Shown here in pieces: positions 1-11,999 of a stretch of DNA of 64,000 bases; position 1 is the first letter of the stretch, and every line of letters starts with the position of its first letter. The notes beneath the pieces are model-generated. The model was not told where the DNA came from. It did not search any database and saw only the letters and a list, made by a program, of their open reading frames with translations. Source of the stretch: Symbiodinium natans (Eukaryota > Sar > Dinophyceae > Suessiales > Symbiodiniaceae); the NCBI GenBank assembly GCA_905221605.1, contig CAJNDS010002401.1, forward strand, positions 1,049,542 to 1,113,541. Reading direction: 5' to 3'. Position numbers and translations under genes: made by a program.

Positions 1-21
1 TCTGCATGAAATGATGTCCAA

Positions 22-710
22 ATGATGTCCGAAACTCAAGGACTGCAAGCTGCCAGGAAAGGCCACATTCTCCAAGCTCTGGTTGAAGCAATGCCCGAAG
101 CTCAAGGACTGGCAGCTGCCAGGCAACGCCACGTTCTCAAAGCTCCCGTTGAATCGTATCCGAAGCCCGAAGCTCAAGGACTGCAAGCTGCCAGGCAAAG
201 CCACGTTCTCCAGGCTCTGGCTGGAACACACTTCTAAGCTCGAGGACTGCAAGCTGCCAGGCAAAGCCACATTCTCCAAACTATGACACAAACATGCCCC
301 GAAGCTCAAGGAGTGCAAGCTGCCAGGCAAGGTCACAATCTCCCAGCTCTGTATGAAGCAGTGTCCGAACCTCAAAGACTGCACCCGCCTGGCAAAACCA
401 CATTTTCCAAGCTCTGGTTGAAACACTATCCAACGCTCCAGGAATGCAAGCGGCCAGGCACGGCCACATTCTCCAATCTCTGGTTAAAAGCGAATCCGAA
501 GCTCAAGGACTGCAAGCTGCCAGTCAAGGCCCCATTCTCCTAGCTCTGGTTGAAATCGAAAACGAAGCCCAAGGACAGCAAGCTGCCAGGCAAGGCCACA
601 TTCTCCAAGCTCTGCATGAAATGATGTCCAAATGATGTCCGAAACTCAAGGACTGCAAGCTGCCAGGAAAGGCCGAAGCTGGAGGACTGCAAGCTGCCAG
701 GCAGGGCCAC
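22..710 (+). repeat. Decayed 66-bp tandem repeat encoding 22-residue LRR-like units
   Basis: About ten diverged copies of a roughly 66-bp unit follow one another. In the reading frame used by most copies each encodes about 22 residues of the form PKLKDCKLPGKATFSKLWL plus a short HC-like link. The Cys-x-x-Leu-Lys-x-x-x-Leu-Pro spacing recalls cysteine-containing leucine-rich repeats of the BspA/LRR_5 kind, but this is only a resemblance. The frame is broken by stops and shifts between units (for example a TGA near 285 and a TAG near 541), so no intact protein is made here. The copies near 22-80 and 605-665 are almost identical, pointing to recent exchange. It may be the end of a gene lying left of the window, or a minisatellite. 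Confidence 0.6.
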
Positions 711-896
711 TGCCAGTAAACCCGGAAACTTTTCGGGTGCAAGCATACAAGCGCACACCGGCAAGTGGGAAGTTATTACACCCAAACCTCTACCTACCCA
801 CACCCGAAAAGCAAAGGACTATGCGAGCGCAGCCAAACAAGCGCACACCAGCGTAAGTCGAAACCTATCCTTTACCAGGGCGCTCTGCAAGAGTCG

Positions 897-1075
897 GCCG
901 GGGTGGGAGCCGCGGCGCAAGGTGCGCGCAGATGTGGGGCATTCGGAGGCAAACGGGGCGCAGGTTGGGGACGCAGATGGGTGGGGCTGGACGCAGGTTG
1001 GGGACACAAAAGGTGTGGGGCTGGGGCGCAGGGTTAGGGCGCAGGTTGGGGATGCAAGTGGGTGGGCTGGCCCGC
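897..1075 (+). repeat. GC-rich minisatellite
   Basis: A G-rich unit of about 34-47 bp built around GCGCAGGTTGGGGA occurs near 957, 991 and 1038 with partial copies between. Open frames on both strands across it are repeat by-products. The stretch from 1075 to 1485 holds no gene that I can support; it lies just downstream of the LINE stop codon and may be its 3' untranslated region. Confidence 0.6.
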
Positions 1076-1485
1076 GAGCCCTCTTCTGGCCCAAGTCCAG
1101 GTTTCGGGCTCGAAACCCCCAACCTGGGCCACTTCCAGCACTTCGGCCACAAGTCCACAATCGAGGCTCGAGATCTCCTACTTATTCCTTCGGGTTTCTC
1201 CGCAAACAATGAGATTAGTAAAGACAACGAGAGATTCCCATCCGATTCCAAATCAAGGCAATCGGGCAAAATGCTCACTAACAAAACGGGGCTGAGGGAA
1301 GAGGTCAACCTACGGTTGGAGTTCCGTCTTGTGCCACTTTCAGGGCGTTTCTGGAAAGGGCACTTTGGGGACAAAGAAGTTTTCGGGCGCAGCCTACATC
1401 CACCGGCCGATGGGAATAGGCACATTTACCAAAGCCCCAAACCAACAACAACCCCCAAGCCAATCCCAAGGCGAACCACCTAAAC

Positions 1486-4400
1486 TTAATTGAAGGACAG
1501 GCGGGTCTGCCGGAAAGAATCCTTGCTTTTGGCCTTGGGCTTCCCCTTTGGTTTGGCTGGAGCTTTCGGCACATGATGAATCACGTGAGTCGTGGCCGTT
1601 GTGTCATTGGCAATCTCCTGGGAACGACGATCAAGACCCTGCATCGCAGTTTCAATAGAATGATTTTTTGCGCTCTCTACATTGGCCATCGACTTCAATT
1701 GAGTTCCCGAATTGATCTTACGACCGAGACCTTTACAAGGGGCCTGAAGCAATGACGAAGCCGAAGTCGAAGCAACCTTGACAATGGCCAAACACTTGGT
1801 GCAAGTATAGAAGGATCCCTTATTAAGCATGTCATGAGTTTCATGCACCTGCCAAATCGGCGGCACTGTGCCCACGATGCCCTGACAAGGGTTGGACGCC
1901 TTGCGATTAAAGACATCCTGAGCATTGCATTGCTCCACGTAAAGCTTGCAAACCGTGCACTGAATCGCGAAATTGTTCACGGCTTTGGACTCGCAGTCCC
2001 GCCAAACATGGCCCAAAGCAGGATCGGGGTTTGCAAGCATGTCTTTGAGACGCTGCCTTTTATTGGGTTTGCAAACTTTTGGCCCCGATATTGGCTTCAC
2101 AAACTTGTCCCCCGGAATGACCTGAGAGGAAACCCCTCTTTGTGATTCAAGACTGCTTCGCTCCAGCAACCACGGGAAAGACTTGTCCTTTTTTCGCTGA
2201 AGGATGTACCCAATTTTCCGAGCCAAATGTAAACAAACGTCTTCACAAAGCCTATCAATGGCCTCTAAGTCAGGCTTGCTCGCGTCAGCATAAACCCTAG
2301 CTGCCCTCGAACCACAAAGCTCATCTACATCAGCATTGATAAGACGGCGCCACTCCGGGATGCCTCGTTCGGCAAAATAAGAAGCATCCTTGTGGCTGGG
2401 AACCCAGGTGATGTTAGCCCTAGACCGGTCAGGCCAAACTAAACCCCAAGGAACCGGGCCATCAAGTGGCGGCGACGGCCTGGCTACAACCTGCGTGACC
2501 GCCTTGCAGTCCACCGTCAAATCGAAGGAACCCGAAACCCTACTGAAAAGCTCATAGGCGGCTTGCTGCTCCGCACTGGCAACTGTCAAGGGCTGCTCCG
2601 GGAAACAAGTGATGCTTGCCACACGTTTGGGGCCATCGGGCTCGAGCTTGTAGGCCGCGCAGGCCCATGCCACACAGGCCGATCTATGATCCCTGGCTCC
2701 AGGGCCCCCTGAAGCATCCGAAGCAAAAACCAAGGAGTCGCTGTTGAGGACATGTCGATTTTGCCACAACCCGTCCACAACACAACCAGAGGAGTTCCGT
2801 AACACACCCAACCTGGTAACGTCCTTGGGAACCAATCCTCTGAGCCAGAGACTCGGCCAAGGGAACTTTGCGCGGGCTTCACGGAGATGCGGAGGCAAAG
2901 GAAATTTATCAGAGATGAAGGGACAGTCCCACAAGACGTGTTGCAAATCAAGTGGGCAATTGCAAGCTGTGCACCACCCCGGCTTGGACCTGCTCAACAA
3001 AGCACCTTGCCACAACGCTTGCAGGTTAACGGCCATGTTTTTGTTGAAAAACTTTCGCTTTTGGAGGCGGTCCTGAACCGCAAAATCAACCCCCAAGTCC
3101 AGCGCATGGCACCCCTCCAGTTTGGCCACCCGCTGCAAGCGAGCCTCTTCCCACAGGGGCAGGAGCCACTGCCACACACGACGAGTGGCATCCAGGCTGG
3201 ACCAATCGATCGTTAGGTGGCTGTCGCCCTTATGCCAGTGATGAGCTTGGGGCGCCTGAACACCGAGTTCACCAAGATAGGCCATTAAGGCCGCGAGCGG
3301 ACCATTGACCCGCTTCCACGGGTGCTGTGCCGCAACAAGCCACAGCCAAATGCTGGCCCATGTCGAACGAAACTTGTCTGGATCTACACCCTGCCATCTG
3401 CGGAAGACCCTCGCAACGGAACGGACATGTTGCCTCAGCAAGGTTAAATGGGGGTCCTCACATCGACGCCGGTGAACAAGAAATGTAAGATCAAGACAAC
3501 CTAACTTATGGCGACCAAGGTGTTTGGCAACTAAAGTGCGGTAAAACTTCCTCCGCTTCGGGCTCACTCCTTGGGCCTGGTGCCCCCAAAGCCCCGCCGA
3601 GCACAAAGATGCGCGAACGATCCGAATTCTGTGTGCCCGACCCGGAACGGCAAGCTTATTTAACTTCCGCGAACGCCCTGCCGCCTTCTTCCGCCGATGC
3701 TCCGCCAAACCCAGCACTCGCCTGCGACCTCCTGCTGAGGTTATCCCGAGGTCCCTGTTCAGCGGCTTAACCTTCGGGTCTGTTGATCCCCGAAGCCTCT
3801 CAAGAGCCTTAGCCGCCTCCTTGGACGAAGCCACAAAACAAGTCTTGGAGATTGAAACCTGGGCACCCTTAGACTCCAAGTCCTGCCGAAGCCCTCTAAA
3901 CAACTTAAGACAATCACTGGCGACATGAAGCGGGGACTTATTAATCGAATCCAAGGAAAGATCATCAATCCAAACGTCAAGGTTGCAAGCAGTTTTCTTA
4001 GAGGCCAGTTTCGCAGCAACTGGGTGGATGACAAGTTTTGACACCGAAGGTGCCGCCGGGCATCCTGCCAGGACTCCCCTGCCCGGCCATATAGGCGGGC
4101 ACAGGGAGCCCTCAGACTGAACGAAACGAGGCCCCATTTAAGTGAGCAGGGCTTGGTGAAGGATCAAAGGGGGGTATTGAAGGGAAAGACCGGAGTTGAT
4201 GACGTCATTAAACAAGCACCGATCATAAAAGGTCTCCATGTCAAGAAACAGGGTTATCAAGTGATGCTTGCTGCGTCGCACCGTTTCCCCCAACATCAAC
4301 CTGGCAAGGGCCACATCAAGGACCTGGCCCCCCGGGACGGCCTTGTCCCATTGAGCCTGCCTAGCATAGGCAGCCTGCCAATCAGCAACAAGTTGCCATC

Positions 4401-5694
4401 TCAATTTTACCCAAGCACGATATAAAATGTGCAGAAGTGCAATGGGACGCTCACGTTTTTCAGATTTGGGAAGTAACGCAATAAGCGCGAAAACCAGCTG
4501 ATCCGGCCACGCAGCTTGCCTCTCACAGTGATGGAAAAAATCAAGAATGGCTTGCACTGCCTCAGCACTCAAGTGAAGCAGAACTTCGCACGTCCAACCG
4601 TCTAAACCTGGCGCCTTACAAGGAACCTTCTTAAAGAAAGAAACCGCCCGATCCAAAGAAATCGGGGGCAGTCTGCCCGCTTGCTCAATGGCTGCCGCCT
4701 TGAGAGATGCCAACAAAGCCGGATCGACCCCGTCCGGGTGCGACCACAAATCAAACCATTGGCGCCACCGAAGATAAATGCGTTCCTGGACGGGCGCATC
4801 AAGAAAGGGGCGAATGGTGATGACCTCTTCAGACTTAACACTTTTGAACAAGGGTCGCATACCCTTCAAGGAGGCTTGCCGGAGCCATTTGGCATAGGAG
4901 GCATTTTTCTCTTGTTGCCACTTTTTAAAATGAAGTTTATGCTGCCCCTTAGCAGTTACAAGCAAACCCGGCAATGACCCAGCGTGCCCGTTATCAATCG
5001 TGGCCCTAAGCTCCGAGCAAAAGGCCTCAGCCTCCGAAGCATTACCATGCCACATGGCTTTCAGCTTCTGCACGGCCCGTTGGGCGAAGGGGCTGACATG
5101 GAAAGACCGAGAACAAGCCTCCAACCAGACCACCATACGATTCCAAAATGAAGCCTGCGCACCACCCCACCCAGCAAGCGGGGCCCTCTGAACAAGCAAC
5201 GGCTTCCTTTGGCACCTAACCTGAGAACCCCGGCCTTGGCTGGCACTGTAAACGGAAAGCTCAACGTCGCAACTGAGGCTGGCAAACAGAGCACTTAAAC
5301 CCGGATTCGCGACATCCACCCCAAGAAGGTGAACAGCCCTCTCCGTGTGGGCCTGCGCAGCTTGCTCACCCTGCTCATCAATGGCCAAGCGGAGCTCGAA
5401 CGGCCGGGGTTGCACCTGGGCTGGCCTGACGGGCGCAAGCTGGGGAAGCTTAACATCAAAGTGCTGCAGCTGAAGCGACCAATGCAGGGCCGCATGGGGA
5501 GCGAAAGGGGTGATCCAATCCACAGACAAGGAGGCTCCGGCCGCCAAGACCGGCGCCAGCAAGCCATAGTCAATGTTGCCACCCCCGGCACATGTGGACT
5601 CACCTGAACTGATCCACCTGCCCTTAGCCTCCTGCTCAAGACTGGTTGCAGCAATGACATCAAAATCTTCGTTGAAATCCCCGGCCAAGAAATA
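1486..5694 (-). pseudogene. LINE ORF2, 3' part: endonuclease end, reverse transcriptase, RNase H
   Basis: It begins mid-domain with FLAGDFNEDFD (metal-binding Asp/Asn of the endonuclease) and reaches GNIDYGLL and APHAALHW (catalytic Asp/His end). Reverse transcriptase follows: CKAPGLDGW, ALLPKS, TLFLDMETFYDRC (motif A Asp), RGVLAGCPAAP (motif B) and VWIDDLSLD (motif C, DD in place of the usual ADD). RNase H lies at about 2750-2320: FASDAS, SAEQQAAYEL, LTVDCKAV and INADVDEL supply the acidic residues. The C-terminus is Lys/Pro-rich and ends in RQTRLSFN, which resembles a PCNA-binding motif. One in-frame TAA at 4138-4140 cuts the ORF between motifs A and B; reading continues in the same frame on both sides. 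Confidence 0.9.
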
Positions 5695-5716
5695 CTCTCA
5701 CACCAACAAACATAGC
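5693..5716 (+). repeat. Left TA target duplication and terminal inverted repeat of giant element
   Basis: TA at 5693-5694 is followed by CTCTCACACCAACAAACATA. The inner part AACAAACATAGC is the same motif (TAACATGGC family) that recurs through the element. The outermost bases start with C next to TA, as in many Tc1/mariner-superfamily ends. Confidence 0.85.
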
Positions 5717-6687
5717 ACGCGCATCCAGAAATGCGTTCAACTAACATGGCAGTCCGGGCATCAAAACACATATGGTTTGAGTCTAACATAGCATGTACAA
5801 TCCATTCCACAAATCCGGAAATCATGTCTCCAGGTAGTCAAAAAGCCTCAACATGGCAGCCGAGACACCTTATAACTGCTCAGACTTGTTTTCCGACTGA
5901 GCGTTGGTCTCTGGGAAATCCCGGTTGCCAGAGCACAAATCCAGTATGTGCCACGTTAACGTGTTGTTGCAAAGCCACACCATTGCTCGGGCTGAATTTG
6001 GTATGTGCCATGTTAAGGGTGGTTAAAATGGCACACATGTCATTGTGGCTGCGCGTGTCCGCACACACCGGCCCAACACATATCATGTCGCTAACATAGC
6101 AGTTGAGACACTACTGTGCACTACAGCGATGTGTGCAGCCACTGAGAGGCCTGTGTCCGAGCTTGGTCTGTACACTGAGGGGGAAAACCGTGTCCCTTGA
6201 GGCTCGTGGATTAAAAACCCCCTGAGCTCGACACCACAGGCATCATATTTACAATCTCCGGCCTTTTGCTGACTTACAGGTGCCAGAACGCTTTTAACAT
6301 GGCACCTGCAGCACAACTTGCCACACACGTCACCCTCAGACCCAGCTTCCATCACTGCTGTGGCACAGCACCTACAGTACTGTACCACTCTTTTTTTTGC
6401 AAAGAAGCCCTCATTCCCAGGTCTGCTGGTTTGTCCCAGATCGGTGACACGCCCAACAGCACGGCACTGTTTGCTTCCCCCGCGTTACACACTTACAATG
6501 TAGGTACACGTACATGTAAAGGTCTCTGTGTGTGTGTGTGTGTGTACAGCAAAGGCGCTGATGTTTGTGTACATGTACAGATATAGTATGTATGCACATC
6601 ACTAACATGGCACCTACCAACTAAAAAAATATTGCAGCACAACCAGAACAGTCGCCGTGAGTTGCGCCTTTTTGTTGTTCATCACTC
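5717..6687 (+). repeat. Left subterminal region with iterated TAACATGGCA motif
   Basis: Between the left end and the last transposase exon there is no coding sequence that I can support. Copies or variants of CTAACATGGCA occur near 5741, 5783, 5848, 6091, 6293 and 6602 in one orientation and near 6003 in the other. A short (TG)n tract lies at 6530-6545. Repeated short motifs near the ends of DNA transposons are commonly transposase-binding sites; that role here is inference. Confidence 0.65.
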
Positions 6688-9600
6688 CTAGAAATCGAGC
6701 TCCTCGAGCTTGGTTTTCAAGACCACCAAGTGCTCGGCTGCATGTTTGTCAGCAGGATGAAGCTCCACACGCTCTGACCACAACATCACCAAAGCAGAAA
6801 GTAGAGCAAAACGTTCTGATCTCTCGAGCCCCCAGGTCTTGCAGAATTGCGTGCCCGAGGCTGAAATCGCGTGCCACTGCTTGTTCTGCTTGTGGTACCG
6901 CAGGCCGCAGCCAGGCTGCGGCGGGAGCACCGTCAGGCCCTCCTGCGACAACGCCTTGTAGACGTCTCGCTCAAAGAAGCTCGGAGGCGCCCAGTTCCGC
7001 GATCGGTTCGATTCCACGGGGTCACCACCTGCAACAATCATGTCCTCGAAGGCTGCAGGGTTCTCCCGGCCCTGGTCCGTCTCATCCGGGTCCTCGTCTT
7101 CACTGCTTGCCGCAGCCCGCTTGCGATGGCGGGCCCCTTGGTCAGGACGCTGAGCTGCTTCCGTCGCCTCGGCGACGCCTGCAGAAGGCAGCTGGAACCC
7201 TCACCATTACAGCAGAAGCAACACGCACGACGTTAAAAGAAAAACGGACAAACAACACAAGACAATTTGACGATTGCTAACATGGCACCTCCGGTTAAAA
7301 AAAATGCGGTTACAGCCCATTTTCGAGACCTGACTCACTAACATGGCACCCAGGATGCACAAAACAAGAGAACGGCCCGCCTTCCAGACCTCGCTCGGAA
7401 CCCGCCTCCGTGTCCGAACTTTGCTCCCCGTCATCTGCCCCATCATGGTTGCTTTCACTGTCTTCGTCCTGGAAAATCACTGGCGCACTGCGTGGGACAA
7501 ACAGTCACACGGGTAGTACAGTATGCACTTCGAGTATTGTAAAACCATTGTTTACTACATGGGCCCATCCTCGTGCTGAAACGGCTCATCTTCCTCCAAC
7601 ACATGCTGGTAACCTCCCACGAGCTCCGGCAGCTGGTCTCGTTCCACCCCATCCAGGCGCCAGCATCTTACAGGCAGTGGAGGCTCGCCATTGGACATCG
7701 ACAGGGCGAGCGACACGCGCTCCCCGGCAAGCAGACGAAACACCAGGGTCATGATCCAAATCTTGGTCCTGGCATCTTTGGGTTCAGGGCGGCCTTCGGA
7801 CACCTTCACATGCTTGGTCAACCAGTCGACCGTGGCGATTTGGCCAGTCCGTCGATTCATCACAATGTACCGTTTTCCATCCTCGAGCTTTGCAACTTCT
7901 CGTTTTGCTTGCACCGTCTTCTCGAGGGCTTCGGCCGGGTCACGCTCCCTCAGGTTCTGGTACTCCTCCCTGGCGGCCTGCAGCTTGCGCACATGCAAAA
8001 CCATTGTCCTCACCACCGCGCCAGCAAACTCGTAGGGTAGTGGCGTCCAAACATCACCGACCTGTTTGTATTAACAACACATCAACATAGCACATGGCAC
8101 TACAAAAAGTAAAACGGCATACAATACAACAAACCCGACAGTCCTCACGCCCCCCCCCCCCCCCCCTTCCCCTTCCCCCCATCCGCAACGGTTGCCTTCA
8201 CTTGCCACTCCATTGCTGTGCAGAGCTGCGGTGTGAAATGCTTGCCATACTTTGAAAACAAGTCGGACAGCGTCTGCTGTGCCACCTCAGCATCCATGCC
8301 CACAGCTGCAAGCTGACCATCGTACACCGACAGCTCTTCCACTGTGGTGTAGCCACAGATGACCCAGGCAGCTTGGAACACCGCCCTATCAAGTTGCTTC
8401 CATGCCTCGAGACTGATTTTGGCGATCTCGATCATGGGGCGCGCGTCCTGCGCAACTTGCCCTGATGCCCTCAGAGTCAAGTCCTCAAATCCTGAGGTTG
8501 CCAAGGGACTATAGTTTATCATGGCACATGCCTTCCAAGATTGCATCATTTGGTAGTGTAGCGAAACCGGAAAACAAGTACAGTATGTCTTTGTCACATC
8601 GAGATGCGGGGCCGGGACCGGAGATCTGGGTTCATGCCGATGGCACACACGTCGAGCCTCCGGATGTTCTTCCGGTAAGACGCGTGCATCTGATCAACTG
8701 GCTGTCCGTGAGAACTCCAGCCGCCAGGTTGAAGACGAGGGGGGACGATGTTGTGCTCCTGGTAGAAGGTGGTCCTTCCGAAAGCATGCTTCTTAGAGGA
8801 GTACAGAATTTCCGTATTGTAAATTTAAAAAAAATGACGGGAGCCCAGGCCTTCGCAAGTCCTCGCCCCTGCTGTTTGCGAAAGTACCAGACCAGGCATC
8901 GCAGAGGAACGCGGCTTTGCCATCCTCTTTGCCCACGCCATGCCTGCGAACAGGCTAACGTGGCATTTGAAACCATACTTGAACGGTCTACTGCAGCCCA
9001 ACCAGTTCAAAGGCCTGAGAGGAGAACACCCTACTTGGAGGTTCATGGGACTTACTGTGGTAACTACTTATAACTGAGCTTATAACTCTACTTAAAACTG
9101 AGATACTTTCAATGAAGCCTACATGCACCTTGAAAAGATTGGAGGTATCCCTAAACTTTAAACCCGAAACCCGAAACCCGAAACCCGAAACCCTAAACCC
9201 TGAGCGAGTTCCGAAATCAGGCCAGCCAATTCCAAATGCTTACTGTTGCTGCAGCCCCCTGTACCCGACAGTAATGCTAACATGGCAGTTGTGCCCCCAA
9301 AAAAAACGTGCCTCTGTCGCTGCAGCATCAAGGCTGGGGAAAAGAGCTGTTCGTAGAGGATCAAGAGGGTGTCCGCGGTGAGGAAGTGAGTTTTGCTGCC
9401 GGACGACAGCACGTACGATCGCCCCCTGTGCTCCTTGTTGAACTTCGCCATCTCCTCGGCCGAGATGCGTCCTTCAGGGACGCAGAACGCGATGGGACCG
9501 GCGGTCCCATCGCTCCACGACGTGGTGACTGCCGTCATCCCTCGGCGCTGGTGCTTCACGGCGTCGATTTTTTTCGATGTCCGTGCTCCAGCCTTCGACT

Positions 9601-10900
9601 TCTGCGATGGCTCCCCCGGACAGCCAGTCTTGAACAGAAGTTTCGAGTTCGAGCCCCACGCAGTTCTCCAAAGCTGGTCGAAGTTCAACACCAGCGCACC
9701 ATGCACGCCCTTGTCGTCGACCAAGGCACGGTAGGCTTCTCGAGCTCGCCTCATATCCTCGTGGCAGTATGGAAGAGAAAGCTGGGTGTCGTTCCCGCGA
9801 CTCAGGAGCGACCACCCATACTGCCGCAAGAACCAGGAAGCCCATTGTCTCGACGGCGGCTTCAAAGGGCGAGGCTTCGGTAGGACCATGGTGAGGGCCT
9901 CTTCTCGAGCAATCGTTCCAGGACACATTGCATCACAGTAGCATACTTACGGCAGCCCTTTTGACGGTATACTGAGTATACTATACAGTTGCGAAAAACA
10001 AAAAGGAACCTGTGCATCCCTCGTTGCCTGCTCCGCAGACATCGTTCCAGCGTGCGCTTGCTGGGACACGCCCTCGTTGTGATCCATCACTGCCTGCGTG
10101 GCCACGTCCAGACCAGCATTCCAGTCGTTGACCAAACCGGTCATCGTCTCGACCTTGGCTGGGAGATTAACATGGCACATGTTGTTACAAAATGTTCAAT
10201 TACTCCCGAACATGATCAATTGCACTAACATGGCATCTGAAATTTGTCAAAACGCAACGTGTTCGATTGTCACCACCTCGTGCCGTGCTGATACAGATGA
10301 AAGTCCGTTGGCGTGCTCGTACACGAGCCAGTCCAGCTCCCTTTGTAGGTCGCACGGGTAGGCGCCACCCTTGGTGCGGCCCTTGGCTTGAAGGCCCAAA
10401 CGAACACGCCAGGCATTCGTGGTTGCACACATCCGGCTCCTGAGCAGCGAAGGCAAGTCACGCCAGGCCTCCCGTTTGGAAGCTTTGAGCCACCTGCAGA
10501 CCATGGACTTCTTGACCGTCAGGGGGAATTTTTCCTCGCAGAGTCGCTGCAGGTTCCGAGCTTTCACGTCCTTCGCTTGCTTCCTTTGTTCTGCGAGTGA
10601 CGCTTTGGACTCGCGTGTTCGAGCACTTTGCTTTGGGGCACAAAGTACTTGTGCAGCCTTCCGCTTCTCTTTGAGCAAGCCCTCATAGTAGTCCAGCACC
10701 TTCAGCTTGGCCTCGATCGTCTGCAACGTCCTGGGCGGCCGGAGCTGCTTGCGGAATTGCCCGTTATCCTTGGTGGCCCTTGGTTTTGCTGAAGCCCTCC
10801 TCTTGTTTTGTTCGTTCTCAGCAACAGGCTTCACCTTTGCTTTGGCGTGGTAGAGCTGACGACGGCGTTGCCTGACTGGGGGACTCGACGCACCACTCAT
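6688..10900 (-). CDS. CENP-B/pogo-like DDE transposase of the giant element (multi-exon)
   Basis: A possible ATG at 10900 (MSGASSPPVRQRRR). Exon 1 (10900 to about 10290) is basic and has a helix-turn-helix-like part: TLQTIEAKLKVLDYY, then FPLTVKKSMVCRWLKASKREAW and LGLQAKGRTKGGAYP, the pattern of CENP-B/pogo DNA-binding domains. Exon 2 is about 10160-10020. Exon 3 (about 9930-9315) holds ALVLNFDQLW, the first catalytic Asp. Exon 4 (about 8943-8840) holds AAFLCDAWSGTFA, the second. Exon 5 (about 8790-8600) holds PGGWSSHGQPVDQMHASYRK, the third. Exon 6 (about 8520-8165) has LEAWKQLDRAVFQAAWVICGYTT, typical of the C-terminal side. Exons at 8061 to about 7565, about 7475-7390 and about 7200-6688 (stop TAG) add a charged tail of unknown role. 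Most introns carry the TGCCATGTTAG motif. The DDD triad looks intact, so activity is possible. Confidence 0.75.
8145..8166 (+). repeat. Poly-C run at the end of transposase exon 6
   Basis: An uninterrupted C run of about 17 bases. On the coding strand it reads as poly-Gly (GKGKGGGGG), so the true splice donor probably lies just before it. Confidence 0.6.
9158..9205 (+). repeat. Telomere-like repeat inside a transposase intron
   Basis: Four CCCGAAA units are followed by CCCTAAA units, a variant of the plant-type telomere repeat, just beyond the exon that carries the first catalytic Asp. Confidence 0.7.
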
Positions 10901-10974
10901 ACGCACACACATACGCGCCCGTATGTGTTCAGCTAACATGGCACATGATGAACACAAATAACCGACCAGGTGGA

Positions 10975-11490
10975 CCAGGTGCAAACGAGCGGCTTGGCCG
11001 ACTCTTCAATTTCCATGGTCTCTTTCTCATCCAGTCGCTGACGAAAGCGTTCTCGAGCCGTTTCTTCTTTCCGTTGGTGGTACTTTTGGCTGCGATCCGA
11101 GCGTTGCTGAGCCCTCGCATGTGCAGTCTTGGCCCTGCCTGCCGCTTCGTTTGCCCTCGTGTATAGCAAGGACACTGCTGCGAGCATCTCCACATACGGC
11201 ATGGCTGGCTTCCTATCTGTCCACCCTGGTGGGTCAAGCAAGGAGGCCTGCAACACATGTTCGAACCATTCACGCCACGCCGTCTCCGCTGGCTTTCGCA
11301 TGCCATGGCTGTCACTGTCAGGCACAGCCATGAGTTCCAGCAGGTTTCTCCACTGTTGAGCCACAGCGACCAAATGGTCCTGCCTAGATAAAGTTGCTTC
11401 CACCACCTGGAGGTTCTCCAACTCAATTTGGTCGCGTGCTCGCTTCATCCCTTTGGTCTGAGTCGGTGGCGGGTCCAAGTCTGCCCTGAC
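10975..11490 (-). CDS. Charged, helical exon of unknown function
   Basis: The open segment starts after an acceptor CAG near 11492 that is preceded by the TGCCATGTTAG motif. It encodes about 170 residues, beginning RADLDPPPTQTKGMKRARDQ, then a Leu/Gln-rich helical part and a strongly charged coiled-coil-like end (QKYHQRKEETARERFRQRLDEKE). I do not recognise the family. It lies between the SAP/Pro-repeat exons and the transposase exons and could be the N-terminal part of either protein. Confidence 0.5.
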
Positions 11491-11545
11491 GGCCAGGGTA
11501 AAACACACACACATGTCAAAATTCACTAACATGGCACACACACTC

Positions 11546-11905
11546 ACAAATTACTTGCACGAGTTGGCTTTGTACTGTAGACAAGTGGCTTGTCCAGCTC
11601 TGCAATTTGCATGTCCACGGCCGCCAGGGGCATCTGGCTCACATCCTCCCGCGACTTTGCCTTCCTGAAGTCTTCCATGCGCAACAAGCCACCAGAAAGG
11701 GCTCCAAGCTTGCCATCCGAAAAGAATTCGACATTGATGGTCTTTCCACAAGGCTCGCCTGTGGCCACTGACACCACGGTGAACTTCACATTCGAGAACT
11801 CATCGTCCTCTGTGCCGAGGGGGCCACCTTCTGGCACTGTGCAAATAATAATGTCCTCTGCTGGGGAGGTTGACAAGGGTTGTGACTCCAGTACCTCAGA
11901 GCTAA
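11546..11905 (-). CDS. Unrecognised exon, acidic protein segment
   Basis: An acceptor TTAG belonging to the TGCCATGTTAG motif at 11901 is followed by an open frame reading SEVLESQPLSTSPAEDIIIC, then GGPLGTEDDEFSNVKFTVVS. About 118 residues end at GTGAGT near 11553, a good 5' splice site. It has alternating hydrophobic strands (VKFTVVSVATG, INVEFFSDGKLG) like a small beta domain. No family is recognised. It follows the large repeat exon in the same transcription direction. Confidence 0.5.
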
Positions 11906-11999
11906 CATGGCACCTGCTGCAAACAAAAAAAACACATCACAACAAATTCAGAAAGAAAAACACACACAAGTACACCAAGAGACCTCTGCAATGCTCAGC

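Noticed and set aside
8850-9205. Telomere end of a chromosome
   Set aside because: The CCCGAAA/CCCTAAA runs are short, degenerate and surrounded by transposase exons, so they are interstitial.
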